Shown: piece after piece, positions 55,614 through 63,953 of the stretch | Position numbering within the stretch: position 1 is the stretch's first letter | Layout of the letters: every line of letters starts with the position of its first letter | From: Bifidobacterium saimiriisciurei | Lineage (GTDB): Bacteria > Actinomycetota > Actinomycetes > Actinomycetales > Bifidobacteriaceae | Direction: 5' to 3' | DNA length: 64,000 bases | NCBI RefSeq assembly: GCF_010667655.1 | Contig: NZ_WHZU01000011.1 | Location: 37,048-101,047, forward strand | Made by a program: the position numbers and the translations under genes | The notes under the pieces: generated by a model | What the model saw: the letters and a program-made list of their open reading frames with translations, nothing else | What the model was told of the DNA's origin: nothing | Database searches by the model: none

Positions 55614-55747
55614 CGTTCCCTGCCGGCAGTCCCAGCGGTCGTCACCTCGGAATCGTTGGAATTGCAATACGGATGATGGCTCGGCGACTGTGATTCTTGC
55701 CGCGGAATCAGGATTTTGCGAATTCTCTCGTTCCCTGCCACGTAATC
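55614..55747. repeat. Short repeats upstream of the DUF559 gene
   Basis: Copies of a motif near CGTTCCCTGCCGCGGAATC occur at 55614-55625, 55692-55709 (GATTC...GAATC) and 55729-55747. The 378-bp gap 55529-55906 contains these and no gene I can support. Confidence 0.55.
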
Positions 55748-55906
55748 ATGGCACGGAACGCCGTGCATGTGGATTATGATGCTCTCTGTCCACAAAACCA
55801 GTCGCATACGGGGAGGTTGTCCCCATACCCCAGCCGAGGGTGGTCCATTCGTCCACATTCCTCTCCGAGCCGGCGGCTCCACGCGTCGGCGACGTATGTT
55901 CTGCAT

Positions 55907-56848
55907 ATGGAAGTATCGCAGACGCCACAATCGGGATGGTTCCCGTCCCCGCAATCCATGGAGACGACGCTGGCCATGCGCCGCAAGGAGATCGTCCGAT
56001 TATGCACGGAGACCGCCAAACGGGTCGGAAGAGGAGTGCTGTTCGGCATGCAGACGTCGCTTATGCTGCAGTCAATCCCCGTTCCGTTTCGTTGCGATCT
56101 GAGGGATTCGGTTCTTCATACCGTGGTGCGGCCGGAGGGGAAGCGCATCCGTGGCAGGGATTTGCAGGCGCATGTATGGAAACGGTATGAACGCGGGGCG
56201 TTCGTGCGCGTCAACCAATACGTGTATGCGCTGGATGCCGTTCATGTATGGGCTCAGCTTTCGCCGCATGTTCCATTCGAGGAACTGATCGTGTTGACGA
56301 ATTCCGTCATCACCGCGCTTTCGGGGAACAGTGGCGATGACGCGGCGGACGTGTATGCGAGAATGACCGATTTTCTGGAACTGCCCGTGCGGTTCACCGG
56401 AATCCGGAACTGCAGACTGGCGTTGAGGCTCTGTCTTGGCGGCATTCGATCGCCGATGGAGTCGAGGACGTATCTGACGTTGATGAGCCATGGTTTGCCG
56501 GTTCCGCAGATTAATGCCGTAGTTCCCGGGGTGATGTTCCGTTCGAATGTGCCGATGACCGTTGACCTGGCATGGGCGGAGCAGAAAGTGGCGGTCGAGT
56601 ATGACGGTGACCAACATCGTACCGATAAGATGCAATGGCGCAGGGACCAGGAGAAACGCGAACTGTTGCGTAGCCGCGGTTGGATCGTGGTGATAGTGAC
56701 GGCCGACGACCTGCGTGATGCCGATGCCCGCGCCGCACTGGCGTTCAGGGTGGCGCGATATCTCGCCAAGCGTGGCGCGCGGTTCGATTTTTCCGTAGAG
56801 GCCATGTCGTTGTCGACCTTGGCCAAGAGGAACGGTCCGATATGGTGA
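55907..56848 (+). CDS. DUF559/Vsr-like endonuclease domain protein
   Basis: The protein has 313 residues. The C-terminal 110 residues look like a DUF559 nuclease of the very-short-patch-repair fold: VDLAWAEQKVAVEYDGDQHRTDKMQWRRDQEKRELLRSRGWIVVIVTADDL, with the Asp, the Glu-Tyr-Asp-Gly-Asp and the basic helix in the right order. The N-terminal 200 residues (RRKEIVRLCTETAKRVGRG, WKRYERGAFVRVNQYVYAL) resemble the winged-helix AbiEi-like part found in such proteins. It stands alone between sugar genes, is poorer in GC, and is bordered on both sides by short repeats. Confidence 0.8.
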   Translation: MEVSQTPQSGWFPSPQSMETTLAMRRKEIVRLCTETAKRVGRGVLFGMQTSLMLQSIPVPFRCDLRDSVLHTVVRPEGKRIRGRDLQAHVWKRYERGAFVRVNQYVYALDAVHVWAQLSPHVPFEELIVLTNSVITALSGNSGDDAADVYARMTDFLELPVRFTGIRNCRLALRLCLGGIRSPMESRTYLTLMSHGLPVPQINAVVPGVMFRSNVPMTVDLAWAEQKVAVEYDGDQHRTDKMQWRRDQEKRELLRSRGWIVVIVTADDLRDADARAALAFRVARYLAKRGARFDFSVEAMSLSTLAKRNGPIW

Positions 56849-56880
56849 GGCATGGAATGGTGAGATTCGCGTTGTCCTTA

Positions 56881-57156
56881 TTCCCTGCCAGGGATACGGA
56901 CATGGAACGTTGAAATTGATGAATATTGCGTTCCCTGCCGCGATTTCATGACAAGGAGTACATGATATGGGCGGATGGTGATTCCGTGGCAGGATTGTTT
57001 GACACGGCAGTCAAGGAATCATTGGAATTGCAACGAATGGATTTTCTCAAGGCACGAGGATTGCGGTACGGAACGTGTGAGATTGATATTGATGCACTGC
57101 GTGCCGGAACAACTTGGTAGGGAAGAGGAACCTTGCCTGTTTTTGGATTCCGTGGC
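56881..57156. repeat. Short repeats downstream of the DUF559 gene
   Basis: More copies of the same motif lie at 56881-56890, 56928-56947, 56980-56993 (inverted) and 57145-57156 (inverted). The stretch TTGGAATTGCAA occurs both here (near 57025) and upstream of the gene (near 55658). A 64-residue frame at 56926-57120 overlaps them and is not convincing. Confidence 0.55.
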
Positions 57157-57230
57157 CCGTTCGTGCGCCGGCGACCTGGGATGGATCACATTCCTTGCGG
57201 CACGTGAGAAAGAGTGAACGCGTGCATATG

Positions 57231-57262
57231 AAAAACGCTCGCCGGGGAGGAACCGGCGAGCG
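57231..57262 (-). terminator. Intrinsic terminator of the GH105-SDR-isomerase run
   Basis: CGCTCGCCGG and CCGGCGAGCG make a perfect 10-bp stem with a 7-nt loop, followed on the minus strand by TTTTT. It lies 108 bp beyond the isomerase stop. Confidence 0.85.
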
Positions 57263-57369
57263 GAAAATAACCGAGGAGAAGGAAAGGAATGGTCCCGTGA
57301 CCATCGGATTGGGCGTGAGGAGGAGATTTGCCCGAGCCGACGGTCACGGAATCGTGCAGGAGCCGGGGA

Positions 57370-58007
57370 CTAGTCGAGGAGGCCCAGGACGTAGTCCTTG
57401 ATCTCGCCGTCCTCGGCGTTGGCGGTGAAGAGCTCCTTGAAGTGCTCGCCGGCGAAGGCGCCCTTGACGAGTTCGGGATCGAGGGCCTTGTAGATGTCGA
57501 CCAGCGGCTTGTAGGCGGCGGCGCGCACGCCGTCGAGGATCTTCTTGTTGCGCTGCTCGGGGACGACGCGCTCCTTCGGGTAGCCGGAACCCGGCTCCTC
57601 AAGCCACATCTGCTCGAAGATGTACTTGAGTGCAGCTCCTGGCCCCAGCCGTTCTTCAGCGCGAACGGGATGGCCATGGCGTTGCCGTCATTGATCTGGG
57701 CGAAGGTGTAGGCGTCGAGCGGGTCCTCGACGTGGCCGCAGATGACGCCGGGGAAGGAGTTGAGGGCCAGCATGGCGCCCTCGCCGGTGCCGCAGCCGGT
57801 GACGACGAAGTCGGCGGCGCCGGTGTTGAGGATGGCGGCGGCGAGGATGCCGTTCTGCACGTAGGTGAGCTGGGCGGCGTCATCGGCGGCGTACATGCCG
57901 TAGTTGTCGACGTCGAAGCCCTTCTCGTCGGCGACCTTCTTCAGGGCGCCGTAGATGAGGCCGTTCTTGGCGGCCTGCGAGTTCTCGTTGATGAGTGCGA
58001 TACGCAT
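57370..58007 (-). pseudogene. RpiB/LacAB-family sugar isomerase, frameshifted
   Basis: Two frames together give a protein of about 212 residues of the RpiB family. The first (from ATG 58007, behind AAAGGAAA) has MRIALINENSQAAKNG, FVVTGCGTGEGAMLALN and GNAMAIPFALKNGWG. The second reads KYIFEQMWLEEPGSGYPKERVVPEQRNKK to DYVLGLLD. They join if one base is added near 57633, where GAGCTGCACTC would be GAGCTGGCACTC. In pectin and glycosaminoglycan loci RpiB-like DhuI isomerises the unsaturated uronate product before an SDR reductase, which is the neighbour here. A sequencing error is possible because the rest of the gene is well kept. Confidence 0.8.
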
Positions 58008-58141
58008 TGGTGTTTTCCTTTCGTGAGGTGTGGGATGACTGGAGGGGCGGTGCCTGCCTCCCCTCCAGTCAGCTCCGTTGGCAGCTCTTTCCAAGAGGGG
58101 AGCCGTCGAATGTCTGGTGCATGTATGGGTAAAACGGCGGC

Positions 58142-58306
58142 GTGTGGTTTCGGCCGTCGCCGGGCGAAGACCGAAACCACCTCCTGAGGGTGATTGTTGC
58201 CTGATGCGTGCGACTTCAAGGCGTGGGCGACGAAGCACGCGGATGCATCAGGCAGCTATGAAGTGAAAATGCCGGCGTGTGTGGTTTCGGCCGTCGCCGG
58301 GCGAAG
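58142..58306. repeat. 28-bp direct repeat and hairpins between the SDR and isomerase genes
   Basis: An identical 28-bp segment beginning GTGTGGTTTCGGCC occurs at 58142-58169 and 58279-58306. The first copy also pairs with CCGAAACCAC (58171-58180) as a hairpin. Between them GCCTGATGC (58199-58207) pairs with GCATCAGGC (58245-58253) around further inner pairs. The 355-bp gap 58008-58362 also has a REP-like GGGGAGCC element near 58029-58108, and no gene. Confidence 0.7.
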
Positions 58307-58362
58307 GCGTACGAATGGTACGTCGAGCCCGCCGTAAGGGCGAAAACGCCCCGCCGTCATTT

Positions 58363-59172
58363 TCACGGCTGCTTGCCGATGTAGGCGAGGATGCCGCCGT
58401 CAACATACAGCACATGGCCGTTGACGAAGTCGCTGGCGTCGGAGGCGAGGAACACGGCCGGTCCCTTGAGGTCGTCGGGGGTGCCCCAGCGGGCGGCCGG
58501 GGTCTTGGCGATGATGAACTGGTCGAAGGGGTGGCGGGAGCCGTCGGCCTGGCGTTCGCGCAGCGGCGCGGTCTGCGGGGTGGCGATGTAGCCGGGGCCG
58601 ATGCCGTTGCACTGGATGTTGGCCTCGCCGTATTCGGAACAGATGTTGCGGGTGAGCATCTTGAGTCCGCCCTTGGCGGCGGCGTAGGCGGAGACGGTTT
58701 CGCGGCCGAGCTCGCTCATCATGGAGCAGATGTTGATGATCTTGCCGTGGCCCTTCTCGACCATGCCGGGGATGACGGCCTTGGAGACGATGAACGGTCC
58801 GTTGAGGTCGATGTCGACGACCTGGCGGAAGTCGGCGGCGCTCATCTCGGTCATGGGGATGCGCTTGATGATGCCGGCGTTGTTGACGAGGATGTCGATG
58901 ACGCCGTACTTCTCGTTGATGTCCTTGACCATGGCCTGCACGGCGTCCTCGTCGGTGACGTCGCACTTGTAGCCGTGGGCCTCGTAGCCGAGGGCGGCGT
59001 AGTCCTTTTCGGCCTGGTCGATCTTGGCCTGGTCGCGGTCGTTGAACACGATCTTGGCGCCGGCCTGGGCGAACGCCGAGGCGATGGCGAAGCCGATGCC
59101 GTAGGTGGCGCCGGTCACGAGGGCGAGCTTGCCCTTGAGGGAGAAGCTGTCCATGGAGAATCCTTCTGCCAT
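58363..59172 (-). CDS. Short-chain dehydrogenase (KduD/DhuD/gluconate 5-dehydrogenase-like)
   Basis: NAD(P)-dependent SDR of 269 residues. The cofactor loop is TGATYGIGFAIA, NNAGI is at about 97-101, the catalytic Ser lies in ICSMMSELGRETVSAYAAAKGG with Tyr and Lys, and GPGYIATPQT follows. In uronate pathways such enzymes reduce 3-deoxy-2,5-diketo sugars to 2-keto-3-deoxygluconate. Its place between a GH105 hydrolase and an RpiB-like isomerase supports that role over general gluconate metabolism. AGAAGG precedes the ATG. The 96-bp gap to the upstream gene contains the palindrome CTATAGCTATAG (59222-59233), perhaps a promoter or operator. Confidence 0.87.
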   Translation of the reverse strand: MAEGFSMDSFSLKGKLALVTGATYGIGFAIASAFAQAGAKIVFNDRDQAKIDQAEKDYAALGYEAHGYKCDVTDEDAVQAMVKDINEKYGVIDILVNNAGIIKRIPMTEMSAADFRQVVDIDLNGPFIVSKAVIPGMVEKGHGKIINICSMMSELGRETVSAYAAAKGGLKMLTRNICSEYGEANIQCNGIGPGYIATPQTAPLRERQADGSRHPFDQFIIAKTPAARWGTPDDLKGPAVFLASDASDFVNGHVLYVDGGILAYIGKQP

Positions 59173-59268
59173 GATTCCTTCTTTCTATCGGTTGGGTTGA
59201 TGATGGTTGGTTGCGTTCTGTCTATAGCTATAGTCGCGTCCTGTGCCGGATGCGCGCCGTCGTCGCGC

Positions 59269-60384
59269 TCAGCAGAACGAGACGAGGTATTCGGTGAAGG
59301 CGAGCACGGTGAGCGACTGTCCGTAGGGCATGGCCGTGCGGTCGATGTTGCGGTAGTAGTCGAGGCTGTCCTCGAGGCCGGTGCCGACGGAGACGTTCTG
59401 CACCTCGCCCTTGTCGTCGATCTGGCCGAGCAGCGCCTTGATGGCCTTTTCGGCGACGGCGGCGTACTTGGGGTCGATGTAGCGGCGGTGCACGGCCTTG
59501 AGGATGCCGTAGGCGATGCCGGCGGTGGCGGAGGACTCCACGTAGGAGTTCGGGTCGTCGAGCAGGGTGTGCCACATGCCGGACTCGTCCTGGAGCTCGG
59601 CGAGCGTCTCGACCTGCCGGTTGAGCAGGGTGATGAGCCATTCGCGCACGAGGTCGCCCTTCTTGAGGCCGGCGGTCTCGATGAACTCGGGGATGCCGAT
59701 GGTGATCCAGCAGTTGCCGCGCGCCCACAGGGCTCCGGCGTAGTGGTCGCGGCGGTTGAAGTTCCAGCCGTGGTACCACAGGCCGTTGGCGCGGTTCATG
59801 AGGTATTCGGCGTGGATGAGGAACTGGTACTTGGCCTCCTCCACGTAGTCGGGGTGGTCGAGCAGGCGGCCGATCTTGGTGAGCGGCATGACCGTCATCA
59901 TGAGGGTGTCGTCCCACAGCTGTTCGAGGTGCGGGTCCTGGATGGTGGCGTGCGCCATGCCGCCGCCGGTGGTGCGGGGCATGTCCTCCATGGCCCACTT
60001 GGCCCACTGGTCGAGGTAGGGGTAGAAGCGGGTGTCGCCGGTGTCCTCGTAGAGGCAGGCCATGGCGAGCAGCGGCGCCATGGAGTTGACGTTCTTGGAG
60101 GGGGAGCCCTCGGCGAGCGCGTTGTCGAACCAGTCGGTGACGACCTTGAGGGCCTTCTTGTTGCCGGTGAGCTTGTAGTTCTTGTAGATGCCGTAGAGTC
60201 CGACGCCCTGGGGCCAGTTCCAGACCTTCCAGCTCTTGTCGTCGACCACGATGTCGCCGAAGTGCAGGAGGAACTTGCCTTCGGGATCGTCGATCGTGGT
60301 GAGGTTCTCGATCATGAGGTCGATCTTGCTCTGGATGAGTTCGCGGCTCGGCCGATCGTTGGTGGTCTTGTCGTTGGTGGTCAT
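59269..60384 (-). CDS. GH105 unsaturated rhamnogalacturonyl hydrolase
   Basis: Removes the unsaturated galacturonyl residue from rhamnogalacturonan or pectin oligomers made by lyases, by hydration of the double bond; about 371 residues, the family length. There is no signal peptide, so it acts in the cytoplasm. Typical (alpha/alpha)6-barrel sequences are WNWPQGVGLYG, GGGMAHATIQDPHLEQLWDDTLMMTVMPL with the likely catalytic Asp, WARGNCWITIGI and GMWHTLLDDPNSYVESSATAG. ATG 60384 is preferred (AGAGGA eleven bases upstream). It is divergent from a GPH symporter that probably brings in the substrate. Confidence 0.92.
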   Translation of the reverse strand: MTTNDKTTNDRPSRELIQSKIDLMIENLTTIDDPEGKFLLHFGDIVVDDKSWKVWNWPQGVGLYGIYKNYKLTGNKKALKVVTDWFDNALAEGSPSKNVNSMAPLLAMACLYEDTGDTRFYPYLDQWAKWAMEDMPRTTGGGMAHATIQDPHLEQLWDDTLMMTVMPLTKIGRLLDHPDYVEEAKYQFLIHAEYLMNRANGLWYHGWNFNRRDHYAGALWARGNCWITIGIPEFIETAGLKKGDLVREWLITLLNRQVETLAELQDESGMWHTLLDDPNSYVESSATAGIAYGILKAVHRRYIDPKYAAVAEKAIKALLGQIDDKGEVQNVSVGTGLEDSLDYYRNIDRTAMPYGQSLTVLAFTEYLVSFC

Positions 60385-60773
60385 TGCTGTGGCGTTCCTC
60401 TTTTCTGTCATCGCCGTTGATGCGGGTTGGGTGGATGCCTCCATCGTATGGTGTTTGGTTCTGTGACATCCATTGAAATAATTGCAGTTTTTGACTGTGA
60501 ACTATGAAAAATTGAACAAAGTCGTGCGAGTGGCGATAGGTTCCCCGATGAAGACTATGCCGGATTGCCGAAAATCGACGTTTGGGCGAGGAAAGCAATT
60601 TTACATAGCTGCTCGACGTCTTTTGATATTTCTTGCCGATGTTTATCGAATTGATATCGATTACATTACGTAAGCGTGTTCGCAGTGCAAACAAAAGCGA
60701 ACAGAATCAATCATTTTATGTTCCAAACCGAATGTCTATGGAGACTCCGGCCGTGGGACGAAAGGGGAAAGAC
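60385..60773. promoter_or_regulatory. Divergent promoter region of the GH105 and GPH genes
   Basis: This 389-bp stretch is much richer in A and T than its surroundings and has no convincing gene. It contains TTTTTGACTGTGAACTATG (60489-60507) and a GATATCGATTACATTACG segment (60654-60671) that could hold promoters and regulator half-sites for the two divergent units. No precise operator can be fixed. Confidence 0.4.
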
Positions 60774-62252
60774 ATGGCTTCGGCAACAGCACCAAGGGTG
60801 GTGTCGCGCACACCGTCCGCACGGAACCACGACGGCGGCCCGGCCGCGACGGCCGCGCCGTTCGGCATCAGGGACAAGATCGGCTACATGTTCGGCGACG
60901 TCGGCAACTGCTTCATCCTGAGCCTGGTCAACGGCTTCGTGCTGAAGTTCTACACCGACGGCCTCGGCATCCCCGCCGCCATCGTCGGCGTGACCATGAT
61001 GCTCACCAAGGTGTTCGACGCGTTCGTCGACGTCTACGTGGGCAACAAGGCCGACGAAAGCCACGCCAAGCCCGGCGAGGGCCGATTCCGCCCGTGGATC
61101 CGCCGCTTCCGCTACCCGTTCATCCTCGTCTCCATCCTGCTGTTCCTGCCGATGGTGGCCTCGTGGGCGCTGCCGGCCAAGGTGGCGTACATCGCCGTCA
61201 CCTACGTGCTGTTCAACGTGTTCCTGTCGACCGTGAACATCCCGTACGGCGCCCTCGCCTCCGCGCTGAGCTCCAGGTCCGACGAGCGCGCGTCGCTGTC
61301 CACCTACCGCTCCACCGGCGCCGCCGTCGCCAACGTCGCCACCGGCTACATGATCCCGATGTTCATGTACGAGACCGACGCGAACGGCAACCTCGCCGTC
61401 TCCGCCCCGCGCTTCTTCCTCATCGCCATCGTCTGCGGCGCGCTCGCGTACCTCTCCTACGAGATCACCGTGCGCCTGACCACCGAGCGCACCAACGTGC
61501 AGACCGGCCGCAAGCTCGACGCGAAGAAGATGGTCACCTCCATGTTCCAGGACCGCGCCCTGCTCGCCCTGATCGTCGCCGACTTCTTCGTCGTCATCAA
61601 CCAGCAGCTCGCGTCCATCAACCAGACCTTCCTGTTCGACACGTACTTCCACAGCAAGACCGGCATGGCCATCGCCGTGATGTTCAACTTCATCACCGTG
61701 CTCGTGCTCGCGCCGTTCGCCACCGGCATCGCCCGCCGCTTCGGCAAGCGCGAGACCTCCGTGGCCACGCTCGCCTTCGCCGTGGTCATCTACGGCATCA
61801 TGTACTTCGCGCACCTGACCGACTGGCGCGTGTACCTCGTGCTCATGTTCTTCGGGGCCATCGGCGCGGGCTACTTCAACCTCATGGTGTGGGCGTTCAT
61901 CACCGACGTCATCGACCACCACCAGGCCATCACCAAGATCCGCGAGGACGGCACCATCTACGGACTCAACTCGTGGGCCCGCAAGATGGGCCAGGCCGCA
62001 TCGAACGGCATCAGCGGCCTGCTGCTCGGATTCATCGGCTACCGGTCCGCCGCCGGCCACGCCGTGACGCAGTCCGCCGGCACCGTCGAGGGCGTGTACG
62101 CGCTCACCACGCTGCTGCCCGTCGTCTGCCTCGGCGTCGCCGCGCTGATCCTCGCCTTCTGGTACCCGCTGGGCAAGAAGGAGATCGCCGAGACCGAACG
62201 CATCCTCGCCGAGGACCGCGCCAAGCTCGAGGCCGAGACCACCAAGGCCTGA
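60774..62252 (+). CDS. GPH-family symporter for oligo-uronides or glycosides
   Basis: MelB-like membrane symporter of 492 residues with about 12 helices. Family sequences include RDKIGYMFGDVGNCFILSLVNGFVLKFYTD, the KVFDAFVDVYVGNKADES helix with acidic residues that bind the coupling cation, GRFRPWIRRFRYPF and NIPYGALASALSSRSDERASLSTYRS. ATG 60774 follows AAAGGGG at good spacing; the longer frame starts in the promoter region. It is divergent from GH105, SDR and isomerase genes, so the likely load is an unsaturated rhamnogalacturonan disaccharide or a similar uronide. The substrate call is inference. Confidence 0.9.
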   Translation: MASATAPRVVSRTPSARNHDGGPAATAAPFGIRDKIGYMFGDVGNCFILSLVNGFVLKFYTDGLGIPAAIVGVTMMLTKVFDAFVDVYVGNKADESHAKPGEGRFRPWIRRFRYPFILVSILLFLPMVASWALPAKVAYIAVTYVLFNVFLSTVNIPYGALASALSSRSDERASLSTYRSTGAAVANVATGYMIPMFMYETDANGNLAVSAPRFFLIAIVCGALAYLSYEITVRLTTERTNVQTGRKLDAKKMVTSMFQDRALLALIVADFFVVINQQLASINQTFLFDTYFHSKTGMAIAVMFNFITVLVLAPFATGIARRFGKRETSVATLAFAVVIYGIMYFAHLTDWRVYLVLMFFGAIGAGYFNLMVWAFITDVIDHHQAITKIREDGTIYGLNSWARKMGQAASNGISGLLLGFIGYRSAAGHAVTQSAGTVEGVYALTTLLPVVCLGVAALILAFWYPLGKKEIAETERILAEDRAKLEAETTKA

Positions 62253-62548
62253 TGCCCCGTCGGGCCGCCGACGTCCGCCGGCCGTTTCCGCGGCCGGCAT
62301 GACCGCCCGCGCCTACGTCCGACGGGCGGATCGACGTGGGCCGGCGTGTGGCCATGATGGCGGCATGATTCCCGTACGGGGTCATGCCGCCATCGTCGTT
62401 TCGGCCGTTTGCCGGCCTGATATCAGCGATGTCAACAAACGATAGATAACGAACATCATTTGATATTTATTGCGCCATATTGTCGGGAAAAACCGCATAT
62501 ATTACTAACTGTCAACGAAAAACGATGGAAAAAGGAGGTGAACGAACG

Positions 62549-62674
62549 ATGGGATTCAAGAAGAACCTGATGCGCGGCATGGCCCTCGCCGGTTTCGCCG
62601 GCATGTCCTTCATGTCTGACGAGATGGCACACACGGCCTACGAGGTGGCCCGCGAGGTCGAGAACGATCGCTGA
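62549..62674 (+). CDS. Small 41-residue protein with a perfect Shine-Dalgarno
   Basis: AAAGGAGGTGA, a full match to the anti-Shine-Dalgarno, stands eight bases before an ATG that opens a 41-residue frame. The peptide starts with basic MGFKKNLMRG, has a short hydrophobic run GMALAGFAGMSFM and an acidic helical end (EVAREVEND). The middle is too short and weak for a sure membrane helix or signal peptide. It is followed by a clear terminator 124 bp later, so it is a separate transcription unit. I do not recognise it. Alternatives are a membrane-associated small protein or a leader peptide. Confidence 0.6.
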   Translation: MGFKKNLMRGMALAGFAGMSFMSDEMAHTAYEVAREVENDR

Positions 62675-62797
62675 CGCGACTTGCTCGCCGACCAGGATGC
62701 GATACGGCCAATGGCGTCCGTACCAGCCATCGACATATCCCCGGTGGGGGAATGCCTGAAATGCACGACCTTTGGATTTGATGATTATGGACTTGTG

Positions 62798-62824
62798 ATC
62801 TCGCCGATTCGGCGGGATTTTTTT
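62798..62824 (+). terminator. Intrinsic terminator after the small protein
   Basis: ATCTCGCCG-ATT-CGGCGGGAT (one G-T pair) followed by TTTTTTT. It is the strongest terminator of the window. Confidence 0.92.
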
Positions 62825-62944
62825 GTATTCCGGCAACGACCGGCAAGGCGTCGTCGCCGCGGTCCGGCCTCGTATACGCTGGTCCCGTGAGGCGGCGTCG
62901 ATGTGAGGCGGCGTTGACGCCGTGATTCCGCGTAAGGAGCATGA

Positions 62945-63919
62945 ATGAACATCGAGGATGTATTCCATAACTGCGTAGGCGTGAAGACCGAACCGGACGG
63001 GCTGCGTCCGGTGAGGTTCCCCGACCGGCTGCTCGACCTCTACCGCGAACGCGGCGAGATGACCGACATCCGCGCCAATTCGACCGCCGGCATCACCATG
63101 GATTTCGTCACGTCGGCCGACACGGTGCGGTTCGACTACGCCACGGGCCGGTTCTGCCGTCCGTTCGTCACGTTCGACGTCTACGAGAACGACGTGTTCA
63201 TGGCCACGATCCGCGAACCCGACGAATCGCCGTGTGGCACGGTGGCGTATGCCAAGCGCAATCCCGGCGCCGCGCGGCTGACCTTCGTGCTGCCGTATAC
63301 GACCGACGTGCGCATCTCCCACTGCGACTTCGGCGCCGACGCGCGGCCGGTGAACGCCGCGGACGACGGCCGGCCGCTCATGCTGTTCCTCGGCGACTCC
63401 ATCACTCAGGGCATGACCTCGCTGCGTCCCTCGCAGGGATACGCGTACCTGCTCGCCCGCACGTTGGGGTTCCGGCCGCTCAACTGGGGCGTGGGCTCCT
63501 ACGTGTTCGACGCGCGCACGCTCGACGACGTGGCCGGCGTCGGCGCCGACTCGATCGTGGTGGCCTACGGCACCAACGACTACACGAAGATCCGCGAGGG
63601 GGAGATGACGCTCGAACGGTTCGAGGCCACGGTCGCGCAATACATGACGACGCTGCGTCTCGTCGTCGGCGAGGGGACGCCCGTCAGGGTGGTCACGCCG
63701 CTGTGGCGTTCCGCCGGATGCTCCACCGACGAGGACCGTGCGCTGCTGGACCGTGTGCGTGCGACGATCGCCAACCAGGCGATGCGCCGGCGGTTCGACG
63801 TGGTCGACGGCCTCGCGCTGGTCGGCCATGACGATGCGTTCCTCGCCGACGGCCTGCATCCCAACGACCTCGGCGCCAATATGATGGCGAACAACATCGT
63901 CCGCGCGATGCTGGGGTAG
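62945..63919 (+). CDS. SGNH/GDSL-family esterase with N-terminal beta domain
   Basis: Hydrolase of 324 residues without a signal peptide. Residues about 1-145 form a beta-rich domain (ITMDFVTSADTVRFDYATG). The SGNH domain follows with block I LFLGDSITQG (nucleophile Ser), Gly in NWGVGSYVF, Asn in VAYGTNDYT and the catalytic Asp/His in ADGLHPND. This two-part form is known from carbohydrate esterases that remove acetyl groups. Near a pectin-use cluster a role in deacetylating rhamnogalacturonan oligomers is possible but not shown. AAGGAG stands five bases before the ATG. Confidence 0.88.
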   Translation: MNIEDVFHNCVGVKTEPDGLRPVRFPDRLLDLYRERGEMTDIRANSTAGITMDFVTSADTVRFDYATGRFCRPFVTFDVYENDVFMATIREPDESPCGTVAYAKRNPGAARLTFVLPYTTDVRISHCDFGADARPVNAADDGRPLMLFLGDSITQGMTSLRPSQGYAYLLARTLGFRPLNWGVGSYVFDARTLDDVAGVGADSIVVAYGTNDYTKIREGEMTLERFEATVAQYMTTLRLVVGEGTPVRVVTPLWRSAGCSTDEDRALLDRVRATIANQAMRRRFDVVDGLALVGHDDAFLADGLHPNDLGANMMANNIVRAMLG

Positions 63920-63953
63920 GGGAGCCGTCGGCGAGGCCGACCGAGGGGCGTGT
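63915..63953. repeat. Dispersed GGGGAGCC-type repeat
   Basis: GGGGAGCCGTCGGCGAGGCC and the following GACCGAGGGG show the same palindromic form as the repeat in the uxaB-uxaA gap. Nothing else is seen in the last 80 bases. Confidence 0.6.

Noticed and set aside
56926..57120. Frame of 64 residues after the DUF559 gene
   Set aside because: It lies across the short repeats and lacks a ribosome binding site; its residues look like chance translation.
58199..58253. Folded segment as a possible tRNA
   Set aside because: The outer stem is 9 bp and there are no D, anticodon or T-arm consensus bases.
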